Positions 27,301 through 35,415 of a stretch of 38,031 nucleotides of DNA are shown here, in pieces. The notes beneath the pieces were generated by a model. That model saw only the letters and a list, made by a program, of their open reading frames with translations. It made no database searches and was not told the origin of the DNA. Made by a program: the position numbers and the translations under genes. Where the stretch lies: the NCBI RefSeq assembly GCF_015207395.1, contig NZ_JADEWX010000041.1:1-38031 (forward strand). Direction: 5' to 3'. Numbering within the stretch: the stretch's first letter is position 1; each line of letters opens with the position of its first letter. This DNA is from Nodosilinea sp. LEGE 07088. Its GTDB lineage: Bacteria; Cyanobacteriota; Cyanobacteriia; Phormidesmidales; Phormidesmidaceae.

Positions 27301-28048
27301 GGGTGACCACCGTATCCTGGCTGGCGACATTGCCCTGGGCGTCGATGAGCTGACCCTGCACCGTCACCGTCGAGCGGCCATCGGCGGCGACCCGGCTTTC
27401 TAAGGTGGTGACGCTCAGACTGGCGATCGCCCCCCGCACCTGCACTAGCAGCTCGGCCCCCGGCAGCTCGGCCCCAGCCAGTTGGCCCTGGGCCGATAGC
27501 TGATTTTCGCCCGATCGCAGCCCCACCCCATACCAGGTCTGGGTGATCCAGCCGGTTTCCAGGTTGGTCTCAGTGCGGCCAATCAGGTCATCGCCCACCG
27601 GGTTGCCATTCACCGTCAGGGTCACCTCACTGCCCAGGGGAAATTGCAGCGTTACGGTGGCGGAGGGAATATCGAGGACAGCGCCTGGGCTGGGGGTGAG
27701 CAGGTAAATTGCCGCCGGGTCAGCCGCAGCTGGGGTGATCGCCGTCGGTTCCTCGGGTGCGGGCGGGGCCGCTGTCGACCCGGCATCTAGGTCTGCCATT
27801 GGGTCTGGCGCAGGGTCTGCTGCGATCGCAGGGGGCAGGTGAGCGGGTTGAGCGATCGCAGGCAGGGATGCCTCTGGCGGCACCCCAGGGGGCAGAGCCT
27901 CGGCTGACTCAGCCTCAATCGCATCACCTGCCGCCGGGGGCATGGGCTCGACGGCGGTTTGGGCCATCGCCAGGGGTGCCACGCCACCCAGGATCAACCC
28001 CGCATTCCCCAGCAAGACGATCGTTTTTTGCCATCGCTTAGAGACCAT
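24389..28048 (-). CDS. Large outer-membrane beta-barrel protein with Ig-like region
   Basis: 1219 aa from the ATG at 28048; GGAGG lies 9 bases upstream, and the gene overlaps the previous one by 11 bp. A signal peptide (IVLLGNAGLILGGVAPLAMAQ) leads to a Pro/Ala-rich linker (about 25-130). Two Ig-like stretches follow (about 130-320), the second invasin-like (VTVQGQLIDAQGNVASQDTVVTLEASRGQF). From about 330 to 1165 alternating polar/hydrophobic strands ending in aromatic residues indicate a very large barrel (QLSAIYGNN, YGGRLRYHLN, SVGLSYTGSP, RLGLAYRN, LRLSAGYSFGG, YFGLTLKLDN). A signature GPDYEIDYDRGTLLFRQPV recalls segments in large outer-membrane secretion proteins. The tail of about 45 residues after the barrel is acidic and Pro-rich. 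There is no TonB box or plug, so it is not a standard TonB receptor. Candidate exporter or anchor for its neighbours (inference). Confidence 0.82.
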   Translation of the reverse strand: MVSKRWQKTIVLLGNAGLILGGVAPLAMAQTAVEPMPPAAGDAIEAESAEALPPGVPPEASLPAIAQPAHLPPAIAADPAPDPMADLDAGSTAAPPAPEEPTAITPAAADPAAIYLLTPSPGAVLDIPSATVTLQFPLGSEVTLTVNGNPVGDDLIGRTETNLETGWITQTWYGVGLRSGENQLSAQGQLAGAELPGAELLVQVRGAIASLSVTTLESRVAADGRSTVTVQGQLIDAQGNVASQDTVVTLEASRGQFIDEDQNPDQPGFQVQTQQGRFSTTLQAGLTPGQATIRTSRGELEAYTQVDFITELRPTLLTGVVDIRLGGGGTDFYSRYRDFLPADGGTGTQLAVRGGAFAITSFGDWRFTGAYRSDRALNEGCDGTVPLFRNYQACDRAYPVYGDDSTSEVLAPSTDSLYLRLERTSPELNAGSDYVMWGDYRTEEFATSSQLFTSISRSLHGFSGNYNLGNLQLSAIYGNNIQGFQRDTIAPDGTSGFYFLSRRLLVPGSEAIYFELEELNRPGQVLDRQQLNRGPDYEIDYDRGTLLFRQPVLRTVVDDQGRTLVRRIVATYQHEGGDSTSLYGGRLRYHLNRDSDQASWLGATYLQENQTAQQFQLYGADAQVSFGSGGLLLAEYAHSTSSLANITPVSGDAYRLEVSNDFSDSLSARAYWQQVSPGFTNNATTSFVPGQRRYGAELQAEISETTTLRFGYDHEDNYGVAPATLTALEPLLLPGSTAAPGQPLDNSLTTLSAGIQQRLGSVTTSIDWIHRDRRDRIAPQFSGVTDQIRSMATVPIAENVTFTALNEFTLAGQADAIYPNRSLLGLNWQIYPGISLGVTHQILNGGQFDNDTLTSLYLSGDYELGSDTRLTGNLSMFDRGQMAGSIGLQQGVTLAPGLQLDLAYEHVFQSSNLVTGAGTQFAQPYAVGQAAAALAPTGGSSYSVGLSYTGSPDFQANARFEHRTSSAGSNTVISADARGKLGPSLTVLGRFQQASAANQLLSGLGDTTNLRLGLAYRNPDNDAFNALLRYEYRRNPGILPESLLQGSGSGSADHVFSAEAIYAPDWQWEFYGKLALRSSTSQLASDLVGSSTVTLGQLRATYRFNYQWDIVGEARWIGQPSAGYSEMGFSLEAGYYLSPNLRLSAGYSFGGISDRDFSGSRSAGGPYFGLTLKLDNTLLEGFSIDEPTTPAPEVMPLDLNSDGEAILPDGQPRPPEEAL

Positions 28049-29615
28049 CGCTACTGACCTCCGCCTGGGCTTGGGGCTGCACCCCAAAGTTCATCCGCAC
28101 CAGGCCACCAGGGGCCAAATGCACCAGGCGGGAGGTGCTGTTGCGCTCAATAAAGACCTCGTTTGGGGCCAGCTCGTAGCCGGGAATACTCAGCGGGTCG
28201 AGGGTGCCTGAGCGGTAGCCCGGCAGCACATTGGCCAGGGAGAAAATGCCGCGTTCGTCGGTGGTAATGCGATTGCCATCGTCGAGAAAAATCACCGCGT
28301 AGGGAATCCCCGCTTCCCCCGACTGCTGTTCGCCGTCGAAGTTACGATCCTCAAACACCCGGCCAATTAGGGTGCCGCAGTCAGACAGTAACCCTGGGTC
28401 AATCCGCAGCCGATGGCTGGCTGGCCCATCGCGCAGCAGCAATCCGGTGTCGCTCCGGCGAGCGGTCACCAGGGCTGAATTTTGGCCCGTGCCCCGGATT
28501 GCATCGGGGGTGAGCTGGGCCGCGTAGACTACGCTCAGGGCCTCGCCCACTGGCAGAACGGCAGCGGCATCCACCTGAAATTGCACCGTGGAGCCAGACT
28601 GGCTGACCTGCACCGGATAGCTCTGGTTGGTCAGTGCCGCCTGGGCCGAGCCCGCCACCAGCCTAAAACCCAGGGGCAGCGTGTCGGTGAAGGTAAAATT
28701 TTGCAGCGCCACATCGGTTTGGTTGCGCACCAGCACCCGATAGATCACGGTGTCTCCCGGCTGGGCTACGGCGCGATCGCCCGATTTGGTCAGCTGCAAC
28801 TGACGGGCATTGCACAGGGTGGTGGCCAGGTTCAGTGCCGACAGCTGGAGCCCGGTCTGGGCGGCATCGTTGACCTGCACGGTTTGTTGGTCAATCTGGG
28901 TGGCCCCGGTCGCGGTGATTGGCTGACCATCGAGGGAGGTAGCTCGGTAGGTCACCACCCCGCCGTTGTTGCTGAGAATCTGGAGCTTGATGCGTCGCTG
29001 CACGTAGGGGCTACCCGATGGCGGGGTCACCACCAGCAAATAAACGCGCCCCACATCGACCTGACCCCGAGCCGGATCGAGCAAAAAATTGTAGGTCCCC
29101 TGAGCCGACAAATTGTAGGGGTTGGCGTTGGTGCCGTTAGGGGCAAGACCGGCAGGCACGCCATTGCCCGCAATATCTGGCAGTTCGGTGGGCCGTAGAG
29201 CTACCAACGCGCCCAGTTCTGACTGGGTAGCATCTCCCGGTAACGGCTCGTAGAGGGCCATCGTAAAGCCCACGTAGTTGGGGAGAGGCGTGCCACCGCA
29301 GCCCAGCAGGGTGCCCAGCGGATCGATTAATGGCGCGCCCAGGGAAACGGCCCCATAGCCCGTCCAGGTGAAGCCGCCATTGCCAGCCCCATAGCTGTAG
29401 GTGGCCTGATTATTTAAGCTGGGGGGCGTTTGAGCCATCAGCGGGGCGGCCAGACCAGCGGCCCAGCCCAACGCTAGTCCCAGGCCGAGGGCAAAGCTCA
29501 GCGCTTGGTTGAGCCATCGGCGGCGGTGAGCACCCACGCCGCTCCACCGGGCCAGGCGGCACAGCGCCAGGCTCCATAGCGAGAACGACTTGAGCACATC
29601 GGTAACCATTGGCAT
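28038..29615 (-). CDS. Exported DUF11 protein with SdrD/CnaB-like C-terminal domain
   Basis: About 525 aa; the start is uncertain. ATGs lie at 29615 and 29609, a GTG at 29684, and a GTG at 29537 would give the most normal signal peptide (basic AHRRRW, then LSFALGLGLALGWAAGLAAPLMAQ). The mature part begins PPSLNNQATYSYG, typical of DUF11 proteins. About 280-410 hold a DUF11 domain (KSGDRAVAQPGDTVIYRVLVRNQ, FTDTLPLGFRLV). The C-terminus is an SdrD/CnaB-like beta-sandwich (GRVFEDRNFDGEQQSGEAGIP, TTDERGIFSLANVLPG). No sortase signal is seen, as expected in a Gram-negative. The last 11 bp overlap the barrel gene, implying coupling. Confidence 0.8.
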   Translation of the reverse strand: MPMVTDVLKSFSLWSLALCRLARWSGVGAHRRRWLNQALSFALGLGLALGWAAGLAAPLMAQTPPSLNNQATYSYGAGNGGFTWTGYGAVSLGAPLIDPLGTLLGCGGTPLPNYVGFTMALYEPLPGDATQSELGALVALRPTELPDIAGNGVPAGLAPNGTNANPYNLSAQGTYNFLLDPARGQVDVGRVYLLVVTPPSGSPYVQRRIKLQILSNNGGVVTYRATSLDGQPITATGATQIDQQTVQVNDAAQTGLQLSALNLATTLCNARQLQLTKSGDRAVAQPGDTVIYRVLVRNQTDVALQNFTFTDTLPLGFRLVAGSAQAALTNQSYPVQVSQSGSTVQFQVDAAAVLPVGEALSVVYAAQLTPDAIRGTGQNSALVTARRSDTGLLLRDGPASHRLRIDPGLLSDCGTLIGRVFEDRNFDGEQQSGEAGIPYAVIFLDDGNRITTDERGIFSLANVLPGYRSGTLDPLSIPGYELAPNEVFIERNSTSRLVHLAPGGLVRMNFGVQPQAQAEVSSDGL

Positions 29616-29761
29616 TGCTAAACAACGGTGAATAAGCGTGGTACCCGCGCAGCGGGGAGAGCAGAAGATGAGCAAACGACACACCCATCCTGTCCTGCTC
29701 AGGCTTAGGGGGCCTGAGCGAGTCGAGGTAGCTAGTCAAGGTCGGGCGATCGCCGTCAGGG

Positions 29762-30325
29762 CTAGTTCACGGTGAGGTCATAGGCCACCTGCACCACCAC
29801 TTGGGGCTCTAACGACTGGGCAAAGTCCCAGCGAATGTCGGTGTAAGCTTCGGCGGGAGCCGGTTCCAGCGTGACGGTGCCATCTTCCTGCACGACCTCT
29901 ACCTGGGGCTCAGCCACAAACGACTCGCCGCCATCAATGCTGTAGGTGATTTCGACCCCGTCATTGCCGCGGGCCGTGGCCAGCACATAGGTCATCTGGG
30001 GCGGAATCGCCTGGCTGATCACCAGATTCTTAGCGGCCATCTCCCCGGCATTTGCTGAAGAAATGGTGTAGCGCAACACATCCAGGGGTTGTACCGTCGC
30101 TTCGCCCTCCAGGGGTTGCCAGCTCAGCTGGGTCTTACCCTGGGCACCGAGGGTTTGCACCTGTTTGGCGGCTTTCAACTCTAACTTGACCTCGGGGCGT
30201 ACTACCTGCTGCACAATGTCAGTGCCAATGTTTTGCAGCTGGGCCAGGCTGGGGCTGCCCTTCGCCACGGGAACGATGACCAGGGTTGCCAGGGCCACTA
30301 AACCTAAACCGAGTGAACGTTTCAT
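29762..30325 (-). CDS. Small exported single-domain DUF11 protein
   Basis: 187 aa from MKRSLGLGL, with AAGG about 10 bases upstream; an in-frame ATG lies two codons earlier. Signal peptide: LGLVALATLVIVPVAKG. A charged helical spacer (VVRPEVKLELKAAKQVQTLG) is followed by one DUF11 domain (VQPLDVLRYTISSANAGEMAAKNLVISQAIPPQMTYV...), ending exactly on its last strand (VVVQVAYDLTVN). It is small enough to be a subunit or cap of an assembly formed with the bigger DUF11 proteins. It lies 109 bp after the first gene of the cluster and about 150 bp before the next. Confidence 0.8.
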   Translation of the reverse strand: MKRSLGLGLVALATLVIVPVAKGSPSLAQLQNIGTDIVQQVVRPEVKLELKAAKQVQTLGAQGKTQLSWQPLEGEATVQPLDVLRYTISSANAGEMAAKNLVISQAIPPQMTYVLATARGNDGVEITYSIDGGESFVAEPQVEVVQEDGTVTLEPAPAEAYTDIRWDFAQSLEPQVVVQVAYDLTVN

Positions 30326-30434
30326 AGTCATTCAACCTTGTCCAAAATGTGTGTAAATCTCAAGTCGGGGCGAGTACCTCAGGGTCGGGAGGGGACGAAA
30401 CAGAGCCCAAAGGCTACGGTTTCGCCCCCCAGCC

Positions 30435-32978
30435 CTAGTTGACAATGCGGCGGAAGGTCAGAGTACCGCTGACCTGGGGTGCCAGGGATGGAATGGTGTT
30501 GACGTAGCGGGTGACCGCCGCCCCCGAGGCTGGATCAGTGGGGCCGAGCAATACGGCGCCGTTATAAAACTGGAGGGTGCCGAGGGTAGCCGCCGTGTTT
30601 TGTCGGTGGGTGGTCACCCCCGCCCAGGTATTGGGAGCGGTTGCTCCATCCTCATTGATCACCAGTCCGTTACCGGTGAGCAGCACATTGCCGCCGCCGC
30701 TGGCGGGCTGACTCTCAGAGATGTTTTGGTAGGTAATCCGATACTCGACAAACTGCCCGGGTCGGGGCCGCACCGTGGGGGTATTGGTATAGCTGGGGCC
30801 GGGGCCAGCTGGATCGAGTTGGGTGGTGCCATTAGTGTCAAGAATGCGGGCCGCCTTCACCAGATTGATAAAGCCGGGATAGACCCGGTTGTTGGTGAAG
30901 TTGTAGACCGTGTCGGTGGCGGCAACGAAGCTATTGCTGCTGTCGTTATCCACAAAGGCCACGATGGGAAGGGTGTAACCCTGAATTTGGGGGGTGTTGG
31001 CGGGCAGATCTATGGTCACCGTGTAGGACTGCTGCTGACCTGGGGTGAGGGTCCCAATCACCACCGGCGGGTTAGCCGCCACTGGCGCAAAGCCCCCCGC
31101 TGCCGTATAGGTGTAGGCGGCGGTCTGGGCTCCAAATCGAATCGTCACCGTGGTGCCATCGGGAATCTCGTCATTTAGCTGGGTATTGCTGTTGCGATCG
31201 ACGCCGTGAACCCCACTGGTTAGCGCCCTGGTGGCGTCGGGGGCAAAGGGCAACAGTTTGACATTGTCGAGGTTGGTGGCAATGGTATTGCGGACGGTGT
31301 TAGTGATCGGTGCCGTCACCGTTGGGTTGCTGGCGCTGCCCTGCACGCCCACTGTATCTACCGTGGTGGCCACGTTAGTAAAGTCGTCTTGGACATTGGT
31401 GGGGCCAATGGCATTGGGCACGTTGTTGGGGCCATTGAGCAGAGCGCTGTTGGCCGGTGGCAAGGGCAAAATGCCGATGACATTCGCTTCCCCATTGGGG
31501 CCAGTACCGGTGTTGTTGCCGTTGGTGTCGGGGTCGTTGGGGTTGGCGGCACCGGTCTGAGGATTGGCAACAAAGTCGCTGATGTTGGGGTTGGGCGGGA
31601 AGACACCATCGTCATAGTTGTTGGCATCCTGGTCGCCAGACTCGTCGTAGACCAGGTTGTTGGCCGGATCGTTGAGGGTTTCGCCAAAAATTTGGCCAAT
31701 GTTGGCCACGCTGCCCCCGGTGGCGGGCAAGCCGCTGGTGACCACGGTGAATCTAAAGTCATTGACGGCGGTGCCGGGGGGCAGCGCTCCATTGGCCCCT
31801 GCATCGTAGATAAAGCCAATGCGCTTGACCGTGCCAGGGGCGGGGGGAGTCGTCGTCCAGGTGACGCCGTTGATGGGGTTTTCAGCCCCGGTGTAGGCGT
31901 CATCGGTGGAGTAAACCGGAATCCAGTTGCCGTTGGGCACCAGGGGAGCAGTCCCATTCCATACAGTGTTGGGAGGAACGGTGGTAGAAACTAAAATGCG
32001 CTGGGTGGGAGTCGCGCCGCCACCAGTATCCAGGTTAATGGTGGTGCCTTCTAAACTGCCAGCCGGAAAGCCGGGCTGAGGATTGTTGTTAACGCGAAAG
32101 TCGAGATCGTAGGTGATGGTATCGTCTACAGCACTGTTGGCATTGGCCCCCGGTGCCGTGGTTGAGGTCATCAGCAGGGTCGTTTGAGCCAGCGGCCTGG
32201 GGGCGGTTGCGACAAATTCCTGGTGGGAGGCCGCGGCTTCCCGCTCACCGTTCGCTGGGGCCAGGGTGCCGTTGGCGTCTAGGGTGTAGACGTCGTTGGT
32301 GGTGGGTGCGGTATCGGTGCTAAACGCAATGTTTTGCTGGTCTTGAGTGTTGGGGGTGTTGTCGGCGGTGGTACCAAACTGCACCTTGACCGGGTCGCCT
32401 GCGTTGGTGGCGGTGACGGCCATGGTCACCCGCACTTTAAAGTTGCCGTCGGCAGGAATGACGCCCGTCGTGTTGGGGAAACCAGCAGCGAGGTTGTTGG
32501 TGCTATTGCCCCCCGCCGGCACAGTAATTGGGGCACCTAGAGCGGTGCCGTTGACTTCAATAATTTGGACAGCGGTGATATTACCGCCCGTGGCCATGGG
32601 GCCAAGGGCGGTCGCACCGGGGATATAGACGAAGGCATCGGCGTTGCCGGTATTGGTGACCAGGAAATCAAAATAGAGATTGTCGCTGGTGGCGATGCTG
32701 CCGCCGTTGGCATCGGTAAAGCCTGCATCGGTGACGGTCAGGCCTCGCACTTCGTCTACCTTGACGGTAACGGTATTCGAAATGGCATTGAAGTTGGTCG
32801 TGCCGTCACTATAGGTGGCGGTCGCTCTGTTAATGATGTCGGTACCGGCGGTGGTGCCGCCAGCTAAAACGGGTGCAAGAAACTGGAAGACGCCGCTGGC
32901 TGCGATCGCCGTAATCAGCAAGGGCCTAACTTTATTAGAATACCAGTGAGAATGAAGCGGTATTTCTATACTTTTCAT
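30435..32978 (-). CDS. Large exported multi-domain DUF11-like surface protein, first gene of the cluster
   Basis: 847 aa from MKSIEIPLHSHWYSN; an in-frame start at 33044 adds 22 residues of no obvious value. The signal peptide ends APVLA-GG. The mature chain is Asn/Thr/Gly/Pro-rich and nearly free of Lys and Cys, as in S-layer and matrix proteins. It begins TDIINRATATYSDGTTNFN, then carries repeated beta-sandwich units (LYFDFLVTNTGNADAFVYIPG; TITYDLDFRVNNNPQPGF; QSYTVTIDLPANTPQIQGYT; QFVEYRITYQNISE). The Asp/Asn-rich loops (ESGDQDANNYDDG, NPNDPDTNGNNTGTGPNG) look calcium-binding. It ends VSGTLTFRRIVN, a DUF11 last strand. Likely the main structural product. Confidence 0.8.
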   Translation of the reverse strand: MKSIEIPLHSHWYSNKVRPLLITAIAASGVFQFLAPVLAGGTTAGTDIINRATATYSDGTTNFNAISNTVTVKVDEVRGLTVTDAGFTDANGGSIATSDNLYFDFLVTNTGNADAFVYIPGATALGPMATGGNITAVQIIEVNGTALGAPITVPAGGNSTNNLAAGFPNTTGVIPADGNFKVRVTMAVTATNAGDPVKVQFGTTADNTPNTQDQQNIAFSTDTAPTTNDVYTLDANGTLAPANGEREAAASHQEFVATAPRPLAQTTLLMTSTTAPGANANSAVDDTITYDLDFRVNNNPQPGFPAGSLEGTTINLDTGGGATPTQRILVSTTVPPNTVWNGTAPLVPNGNWIPVYSTDDAYTGAENPINGVTWTTTPPAPGTVKRIGFIYDAGANGALPPGTAVNDFRFTVVTSGLPATGGSVANIGQIFGETLNDPANNLVYDESGDQDANNYDDGVFPPNPNISDFVANPQTGAANPNDPDTNGNNTGTGPNGEANVIGILPLPPANSALLNGPNNVPNAIGPTNVQDDFTNVATTVDTVGVQGSASNPTVTAPITNTVRNTIATNLDNVKLLPFAPDATRALTSGVHGVDRNSNTQLNDEIPDGTTVTIRFGAQTAAYTYTAAGGFAPVAANPPVVIGTLTPGQQQSYTVTIDLPANTPQIQGYTLPIVAFVDNDSSNSFVAATDTVYNFTNNRVYPGFINLVKAARILDTNGTTQLDPAGPGPSYTNTPTVRPRPGQFVEYRITYQNISESQPASGGGNVLLTGNGLVINEDGATAPNTWAGVTTHRQNTAATLGTLQFYNGAVLLGPTDPASGAAVTRYVNTIPSLAPQVSGTLTFRRIVN

Positions 32979-33603
32979 GACTACTTCATGGCGCAATAAA
33001 CATCTCTTTGGCAGAGCCGGGCTTTCTATCTCGAGCGATCCCAAGAGGCTTTAGAAGCGAGCAAAAAGAATAAGGACTGATGCCGAAACATAGCCCTGCC
33101 AGCCTTTATATCTACCTTACTCACTTAACATTCCCCTACTTACTAAGGAAATAACTGGTTTCCAGAGAAGTAAAACTGTGGGTAGTCTGTCCTCAAGCTT
33201 GAAACAAATTTTGAGCAAAATCATGTATCCAGTCACAACATGCAAAAAGCGCTAAATCCGATTTCTAGCCACAAAAAACATTAGCTCCGAGCTCTCCTGA
33301 GAATTGACTCAAGAGAATCCGATCCCTTTTTAGATTGAAATAGAGACAAATCCTGATGCCTTAAACCATCACTTTCGCTGTTGACTTTACTTTCTTAAAT
33401 CTTTATTAAATAAAAACAAATCTTAATACCTGATCTAGATTTTTAAATCATAAACAACTCTAATTTTCCCCTGTGTTTATACTGATTTTAATCTCTACTT
33501 GTGAAAAATCTAAGTGGAAATAGCGATGCCAAATATCAGAGTAAGCACAAGAAAAATTGGCTTATGAGTAGCTAGAGAAATTATCCGGCTCAGTATCCTT
33601 AAG
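32979..33603. other. AT-rich upstream region of the DUF11 cluster
   Basis: About 620 bp without a convincing gene. GC content falls sharply here relative to the coding region to the left. It should hold the promoter of the five-gene cluster, but no clear -35/-10 pair or operator could be assigned. Confidence 0.45.
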
Positions 33604-33617
33604 GTTTCCCATCAGTC
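33604..33617 (+). repeat. 14-bp sequence repeated at the right end of the window
   Basis: GTTTCCCATCAGTC occurs here, about 100 bp before the transposase remnant, and again at 38018-38031, the last bases of the window. It may be the left edge of an insertion sequence present twice. Confidence 0.4.
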
Positions 33618-33704
33618 AAGGCTCTGATTCCCGTAAGGTCACGGCTAAGCAATATCGAGCCAAACAACCGTTGTCACCTGCTGTAGATACCGAGTCGATC
33701 TAAG

Positions 33705-34625
33705 CACAGTGGCAATCGCAATTTGCCGAGTTGGAAGACCCGCGCGGGAGTCAGGGGATAGGACATCCTGCTCTCATTACCGAGTGGAGTCCCCATGCCG
33801 ACACCTACCGTCAGCTGTTTGAGCAGATAGTATCGGAGGCCTTAGAGCCTGGCTTTTGGGACTGATAAGAGTCCCTAAATTGCAACCCCAAAAATCCGCC
33901 CTCTACGTCGTGAGCACTTGCTCTAGTGAGCATAGATTACTCTTGGGATAAATCAAAGTTCCCTCAAAAAGCAGTGAGATTATCTCGATTCCAGCGTTGC
34001 TCAACCTGCTCGACATCAGTGACCGTATTATCCACCCTCGATGTCATGGGTAGACAGATAGACATTGAACGAGACACCATCACGCAGAAGACTAATTAAG
34101 TGCTTTGCATGAAGGCGAATAACCCTACCCTATGGGTCAAGGTCAGGGCACGATTTGAACAGGCCGAGGCGACGAACTGTGCTGGCCTCGAACATAGTCG
34201 TCAGCAGCAGGTGGAATAGGCCATCATCGCCGGAAAAATCGGTAGGTATAGGCTGTGCCGATCGCCGTAATGGGATGGTTACACTAAATTAAGCAGTGAG
34301 TGGAGTTGAAAACCATCGTGATAGTGAGGCGAGTGTACTATTTATAAAACAAGACCAGCTAAGAGAAGATACTTTACCCGAGTTCACTGCCCTATGGTCT
34401 GACGGTGATTAGTCAGGCTATCTGCACCTATTGGGGAGTGTATTGGGTTAGGATCAAGATGCCTCTCGACTACAATAGAGCCATGGTGTTGAAAAAAATG
34501 GTCATCATGCAAAGCTTAGCCATCAGTGTGCTACATTAGGAGACCCCAACAAAGGGGAAGCGAAGCGGGCTGCGATGAGTCCTGACTACAGGCTCATCTT
34601 CCTGCCCTCAGGTCTGGAAAAGCAG
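33705..34625 (+). pseudogene. Decayed ISAs1-like transposase
   Basis: Pieces of an ISAs1/H-repeat-type DDE transposase lie in the right order in several frames. They are QFAELEDPRGSQGIGHP (from 33718; N-terminal associated domain), IPALLNLLDISDRII then TLDVMGRQIDIE (around 33988-34065; the first catalytic Asp), VLCMKANNPTLWVKVRARFEQAEATN (34103-34180), KTIVIVRRVYYL-NKTS, HWG-like TYWGVYW, MVIMQSLAISVLH, and AKRAAMSPDYRLIFLPSGLE (to about 34620). At least three in-frame stops, frameshifts and a deletion after the N-terminal piece rule out activity. The family assignment rests on motif memory. Confidence 0.65.
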
Positions 34626-35085
34626 TACAATTCCAGAATATTGTGCTTGAGCTTACCCTGCGCTTATTAGTCGCCTATGTTTAGGATAAAGTCGTTATCA
34701 AAAACCATCTAAAAATAAAGTGTTACCATGCTAAACCAGGTAAGACACCAGAAAAGCAATCCAAAAAATCAAGAAAAGTCAGTTTATTGATATGAGAACT
34801 CGATATTATCATTTAGATAACTTAAAAATAGGAGCAGAAAATCAGATTCCATAAATCAACGTCAGCAAGAAGGCGACCAAGACTCACCTATCTTAATATT
34901 TTTTACTACTTGCTTCTCACTATTCTAGGCCATTCGATGGTTTTTGAAGACAAGAGAGGTTCTTGAACTCTTTAACTTATAGAGTCAAGTCATAAAGTTC
35001 CTATGATTGAGCTTAAAAATCCTGGAAATTTAAGGTATTACATAGTAGTTTATTGACATACAGAAGGTCATCATAGGCTTTAATT
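34626..35085. other. AT-rich region, nothing recognised
   Basis: About 460 bp with frequent stops in all frames and no hairpin of note. Probably decayed sequence between mobile-element remains and the polysaccharide genes. Confidence 0.4.
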
Positions 35086-35271
35086 ATGCGCATCCTCAAT
35101 GTTGACAACGGATAGCAAAGCAGAGATAGGTAAGATAAGTTCTGTGTATCAGCAGCAACCCTCCTTAGAGAAATAGGGTATGAGGTTCATAGGCATGAAG
35201 CCATTACTGCAAACGATGTAAGCTGTCTATCATCTCCGCGGAGCAATAGCTCACTTAAAGGGTCTATGTAA
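35086..35271 (+). pseudogene. Broken start of a glycosyltransferase-like gene
   Basis: One frame reads MRILNVDNG-stop, a few residues, a second stop, then DKFCVSAATLLREIGYEVHRHEA to a third stop. This resembles the N-terminal Rossmann half of GT4 glycosyltransferases (MRIL-V-NG ... LLRE-GHEV). Two early stops and loss of the rest show it is dead. It fits a polysaccharide locus, since an O-antigen polymerase-like gene follows 145 bp later. Tentative. Confidence 0.35.
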
Positions 35272-35415
35272 ATTTTACTAAGAGACAAAAGTAAGTTTAA
35301 AGAGACATATTAGCTGAGAGATACTATATCCGCTTACAAACATTCACAATTTCTATTTTGATAAATACCCGCTTCAAATGAGCAGAAGCATGACTATATT
35401 AACGGCCCTATATTT

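Noticed and set aside
24389-28048. TonB-dependent siderophore receptor
   Set aside because: No TonB box or plug domain is visible; the N-terminus is a Pro/Ala linker and Ig-like repeats instead.
28482-29198. 238-codon open frame antisense to the DUF11/SdrD-like gene
   Set aside because: Mirror frame of a GC-rich gene, with no protein features or ribosome site.
31389-31994. 201-codon Gly/Val-rich frame antisense to the first DUF11 gene
   Set aside because: Its composition is the complement of the Asn/Pro/Thr-rich sense protein; no independent support.
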